A stretch of DNA of 16,847 bases from Mucilaginibacter sp. UBA4741 (GTDB taxonomy: Bacteria > Bacteroidota > Bacteroidia > Sphingobacteriales > Sphingobacteriaceae). Shown piece after piece: positions 14,304 to 16,847 of the stretch (the stretch's first letter is position 1; each line of letters begins with the position of its first letter). The stretch is taken from the NCBI GenBank assembly GCA_002403905.1, contig DHIR01000169.1, forward strand, positions 1 to 16,847, written 5' to 3'. The position numbers and the translations under genes are program-made. The notes under the pieces are model-generated. The model did not search any database. It was not told the origin of the DNA and saw only the letters and a program-made list of their open reading frames with translations.

Positions 14304-14311
14304 TATTTTTG
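14304..14311 (+). promoter_or_regulatory. -7 promoter box (TATTTTTG) for the toxin-antitoxin pair
   Basis: TATTTTTG matches TAnnTTTG and ends 5 nt before the ATG at 14317, again implying a very short or absent leader. The nearest upstream TTTG (14269-14272) is 31 nt away, too far for a normal -33 box. Confidence 0.4.
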
Positions 14312-14316
14312 TTAAT

Positions 14317-14523
14317 ATGAAATTTGTGTTAGAAGTTAAAGAAAGTAAGGCAGCAATCTTAATGGCATTGCTGAATGACTTACCTTACGTAAAAACCAAG
14401 CCGCTTTCGCCTTATAAGGCCAAAGTGCTAGAAGACTTAAAGGTTGCTGTTGATGAATTAAATCAGGTATTTGCTGGAAAAATTGAGGCGCGTGACGCTG
14501 ATGAGCTACTAAATGAACTATAA
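14317..14523 (+). CDS. Putative antitoxin of a RelE-type toxin-antitoxin pair
   Basis: A 68-aa, mostly helical acidic protein: MKFVLEVKESKAAILMALLNDLPYV, then a lysine-rich linker with KTKPLSPYKAKVLEDLKVAVDELNQV, ending RDADELLNEL. I recognise the general shape (short N-terminal strand, helix, then an amphipathic C-terminal helix ending LLNEL) of small Bacteroidota antitoxins encoded before RelE/HigB-like toxins, but not a named family. The next gene overlaps by 11 nt, the usual arrangement. The toxin is truncated, so this may be a surviving orphan antitoxin. Confidence 0.65.
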   Translation: MKFVLEVKESKAAILMALLNDLPYVKTKPLSPYKAKVLEDLKVAVDELNQVFAGKIEARDADELLNEL

Positions 14524-14857
14524 GGTTAAATTCATACCTAAATTTCAAAAAGAGCTTAAACGTTTGGCTAAAAAGTTCCCATCGCTTAAAACAGATTTTT
14601 CATTGCTTTTAAGATCTCTCCAAGAAAACCCTTCTCAAGGCACTTCACTTGGTAACGAGTGCTACAAAATCCGCATGGCTATTTCAAGTAAAGGGAAAGG
14701 CAAATCGGGTGGCGCCCGAATTATCACCTGTTTTTAAATCGTAGATAATACGGTTTATTTACTTACAATCTTTGATAAAAGTGAGAAAGAGAACATTGCT
14801 AATAAAGAAATAAATGACTTCCTTAAATTTATTGAGCAATACAATACCAACGCTTGA
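14513..14857 (+). pseudogene. RelE/HigB-like toxin truncated by an in-frame TAA
   Basis: A 114-codon frame (ATG 14513 to TGA 14855-14857) with one internal TAA at 14735-14737 (codon 75). The first part has KVKFIPKFQKELKRLAKKFPSL, LQENPSQGTSLGNECYKIRMAI and GKSGGARIITCF. The same frame then continues IVDNTVYLLTIFDKSEKENI and AN KEINDF, the normal RelE-type end. Family members read GGARVITxxxx.. without interruption, so a one-base change (for example from AAA or TTA) probably created the stop. The truncated 74-aa product lacks the final strands, which hold catalytic residues in RelE-type ribosome-dependent mRNA interferases, so it should be inactive. The adjacent antitoxin is intact. Confidence 0.85.
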
Positions 14858-14909
14858 TTTTTCGGTAGTGTAACTAGGAACTTTCTTTAAAAATCAAATC
14901 CATTTACTG

Positions 14910-14917
14910 TATTTTTG
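14910..14917 (+). promoter_or_regulatory. -7 promoter box (TATTTTTG) for the ABC exporter
   Basis: TATTTTTG matches TAnnTTTG and lies 42 nt before the ATG at 14960. At the -33 position only T-rich TTTC/TTTA words are seen. Confidence 0.4.
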
Positions 14918-14921
14918 CTTA

Positions 14922-14947
14922 CGGACATCCGGACTTATCGGACTTTC
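14922..14947. repeat. Three degenerate CGGAC units in the ABC exporter leader
   Basis: CGGACATC (14922-14929), CGGACTTAT (14930-14938) and CGGACTTTC (14939-14947) follow each other directly between the promoter box and the start codon. Similar units are at 7412-7441. Confidence 0.4.
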
Positions 14948-14959
14948 TGACTATGAATT

Positions 14960-16753
14960 ATGAAAGATCTCGCTTATCTAAATAAATTCTTCGTTAAATA
15001 TCGCTGGCACCTTATACCGGGTGTGGTGTTTGTTATTATATCTAATATTTTTAGTGTGCTGCCCGCGCAGGTTATCCGTGTAGCGTTTGACCTGGTTACC
15101 GAGAATATCGGCACCTACCAACTATTTGCAGGCTTTAACCGCCAGAGCATGATCTATGATATTTTTGGATCGAGCTTATTATTGTTTGGCGTTTTAGTTT
15201 TGGTGCTATCGCTGATAAGGGGTTTGTTTTTATTTTTTATGCGACAAACTATCATCCTCATGTCGCGCCATATAGAGTATGATCTGAAGAACGAGATCTA
15301 TAGTCATTACCAGGATCTATCCCTGGCCTTTTACCGCCGCCATAACACCGGCGACCTGATGAACCGGGTAACCGAGGATGTGAGCCGTGTACGTATGTAC
15401 CTGGGGCCGGGCATTATGTACACCATCAATACCGTGGTGCTTTTTGTGCTGGTTATTTACGCCATGCTTACGGTTAATGTTAGGTTGGCTGTATTTTCTG
15501 TATTGCCGCTGCCCATATTGGCGGTTATTATTTATTATGTAAACAACATTATAAACTTCCGCAGCGAGAAAATACAGGAGCGGTTATCGGCCCTATCCAG
15601 CTTTGTGCAGGAAAATTTCTCTGGTATCCGTATCATGAAATCGTATGTGCGCGAAAGTTCTGTCCGTGAAAAATTCGCGTTGGAAAGTGACGATTATAAA
15701 ATGCACTCTATGGAACTGGTAAAGGTGCAAGCCGCCTTCTACCCTACCATGTTGTTGTTGGTTGGCCTTAGTAACGTTATTACCATATTTATTGGCGGTA
15801 TTGAGGTAATGAAGGGCACCATCACCCCGGGTAATATTGCCGAGTTTTTGGTTTACCTTAACCAGCTTACCTTCCCGGTAATGGCGCTGGGTTGGGTAAC
15901 ATCATTAATTCAGCGGGCCACGGCTTCACAAAAACGCATTAATGAGTTCTTGCACCAGGAACCCGAGATCATATCGCCTGATGTACCCAAAAGGGTTATC
16001 AACGGCTTGATCGAGTTTAAAAATGTATCATTTATTTATCCCGATACCGGCATACAAGCATTAAAAAGTGCATCATTCACAGCTCATCCAGGCGAAATGG
16101 TGGCTATTATAGGGCGTACCGGTTCGGGTAAATCAACCATTGCTAATTTATTGCTGCGGATGTATGATACTACCGGCGGCGAAATATTAATTGATAATGA
16201 GCCTGTAAAACTGCTTAACCTGGAAGGTTATCGCGCGCAAATTGGTTTTGTACCGCAGGAAGTATTTTTATTCTCGGACACTATTGCTAATAACATCGCT
16301 TTTAGTGCCGATGTATTAAATATGCCCATAGTTGAGCAAGCCGCTAAGGATGCCGCTGTTTATAATAATATTATAGAGTTGGATAAGGGTTTTGAAACAC
16401 TGATAGGCGAACGCGGCATTACTTTATCGGGCGGGCAAAAGCAGCGGATATCTATAGCTCGGGCTATTGTTAAGCATCCGCAGATATTGGTTTTTGATGA
16501 TTGCCTGTCGGCGGTTGATACCCGGACAGAGGAAGAAATATTGCAAAACCTGGGATATATTATGCAGGGTAAAACAAATATTATTATTGCGCATAGGATA
16601 TCAACCATAAAAAATGCCGATAAAATATTGGTGATGGATAACGGCGAAATTATTGAACAAGGCAACCACGAATACCTTATGCAACACAAAGGAACCTACT
16701 TTGAACTGTATGAAAAGCAGTTACTTGAGGAAGAAGAAGTACCCGGCAACTAA
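14960..16753 (+). CDS. ABC exporter, fused permease-ATPase (MsbA/Mdl/BmrA-type half-transporter)
   Basis: A 597-aa half-transporter: six transmembrane helices (residues about 17-38, 70-95, 150-170, 175-195, 260-282, 293-312) followed by an ATPase domain. Walker A is GRTGSGKST at 385-393, Q-loop Q433, signature LSGGQ at 489-493, Walker B ILVFDD at 509-514, and H545 in the H-loop. The catalytic glutamate expected after the Walker B aspartate is D514, so the nucleotide site is of the degenerate type, as in one half of heterodimeric exporters such as BmrC/D or TM287/288. A partner half-transporter may lie beyond the right edge. Substrates of relatives are lipids, drugs or peptides; none can be assigned. 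The ATG at 14960 is the natural start; 14953 is out of frame. Confidence 0.92.
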   Translation: MKDLAYLNKFFVKYRWHLIPGVVFVIISNIFSVLPAQVIRVAFDLVTENIGTYQLFAGFNRQSMIYDIFGSSLLLFGVLVLVLSLIRGLFLFFMRQTIILMSRHIEYDLKNEIYSHYQDLSLAFYRRHNTGDLMNRVTEDVSRVRMYLGPGIMYTINTVVLFVLVIYAMLTVNVRLAVFSVLPLPILAVIIYYVNNIINFRSEKIQERLSALSSFVQENFSGIRIMKSYVRESSVREKFALESDDYKMHSMELVKVQAAFYPTMLLLVGLSNVITIFIGGIEVMKGTITPGNIAEFLVYLNQLTFPVMALGWVTSLIQRATASQKRINEFLHQEPEIISPDVPKRVINGLIEFKNVSFIYPDTGIQALKSASFTAHPGEMVAIIGRTGSGKSTIANLLLRMYDTTGGEILIDNEPVKLLNLEGYRAQIGFVPQEVFLFSDTIANNIAFSADVLNMPIVEQAAKDAAVYNNIIELDKGFETLIGERGITLSGGQKQRISIARAIVKHPQILVFDDCLSAVDTRTEEEILQNLGYIMQGKTNIIIAHRISTIKNADKILVMDNGEIIEQGNHEYLMQHKGTYFELYEKQLLEEEEVPGN

Positions 16754-16763
16754 AATTATAAGT

Positions 16764-16783
16764 AACATTTATATATAAATGTT
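16764..16783. terminator. Perfect 20-bp AT-rich palindrome after the ABC exporter
   Basis: AACATTTATA and its exact reverse complement TATAAATGTT lie 10 nt after the exporter stop and are followed by TAAAAAAAATG. In RNA this is a weak AU stem, so it could be a poor terminator or simply an operator-like palindrome. The remainder to the window end is AT-rich with TTTG words and probably holds the promoter of the next gene. Confidence 0.4.
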
Positions 16784-16847
16784 TAAAAAAAATGCAATAA
16801 TATTTGTTTTAATACTTGCACTTTGAAAATTTATTTATATTTATGCC

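Noticed and set aside
6210..14737. Stop-codon reassignment to explain both interrupted genes
   Set aside because: One gene has TAG and the other TAA, and intact genes in the window end with ordinary stops such as TAA.
16360..16689. Minus-strand open frame of 109 codons opposite the ABC ATPase domain
   Set aside because: Antisense to strongly conserved ATPase motifs; no independent support.

Overview
The window looks like chromosomal DNA from a Bacteroidota bacterium, most likely the Sphingobacteriaceae (Mucilaginibacter/Pedobacter-like). This rests on moderate GC, core genes that read like that group (long NusB next to a DUF1573 lipoprotein and YajC, YbbR-CoaE, DUF5522, a glmM-type mutase starting MTLIKSISGIRG), promoter boxes of the Bacteroidota type TAnnTTTG (a full TTTG-N18-TACTTTTG upstream of the amino-acid dehydrogenase), few Shine-Dalgarno sequences, and many short palindromic repeats between genes. 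The genus is inferred by eye.

Layout. (1) 1-4149, minus strand: glmM-type phosphohexomutase, cysteine desulfurase, dxr (DXP reductoisomerase, MEP pathway) and the 5' part of rseP (site-2 protease; runs off the left edge). dxr and rseP are 3 nt apart. The other junctions carry palindromic repeats. (2) 4332-7362, plus strand, accessory: PAP2 phosphatase, a UPF0175/DUF3368 (PIN-like) toxin-antitoxin pair, a secreted Fes/EstD-type esterase split by an in-frame TAG, a GyrI-like small-molecule-binding protein and a PhnB-type VOC protein. (3) 7445-9032, minus strand: MBL-fold exonuclease, a Cys-rich DUF5522 protein and a MarR regulator, spaced like an operon. (4) 9138-13615, minus strand, housekeeping: leucine/glutamate-type dehydrogenase, nusB, DUF1573 lipoprotein, yajC, ybbR-like and coaE. 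(5) 13746-16753, plus strand: GNAT acetyltransferase, a second toxin-antitoxin pair whose RelE-like toxin has an in-frame TAA, and an ABC exporter. No tRNA, rRNA, CRISPR array or insertion sequence was seen.

How it fits together. Most of the window is core envelope, isoprenoid, cofactor and RNA-processing biology. The unusual layer is a set of dispersed inverted repeats of several unrelated families, placed at many gene boundaries, some reaching into genes. One supplies the last 15 codons of the cysteine desulfurase and another would supply a false N-terminus to the exonuclease. Two accessory genes carry single nonsense codons with intact downstream reading frames. Three enzymes have substitutions at expected catalytic positions (dehydrogenase Lys to Ser, PAP2 Arg to Gln, ABC Walker B Glu to Asp). 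I did not find a convincing new multi-gene defence or biosynthetic system; the best leads are these repeats, the decaying genes and the substituted enzymes.
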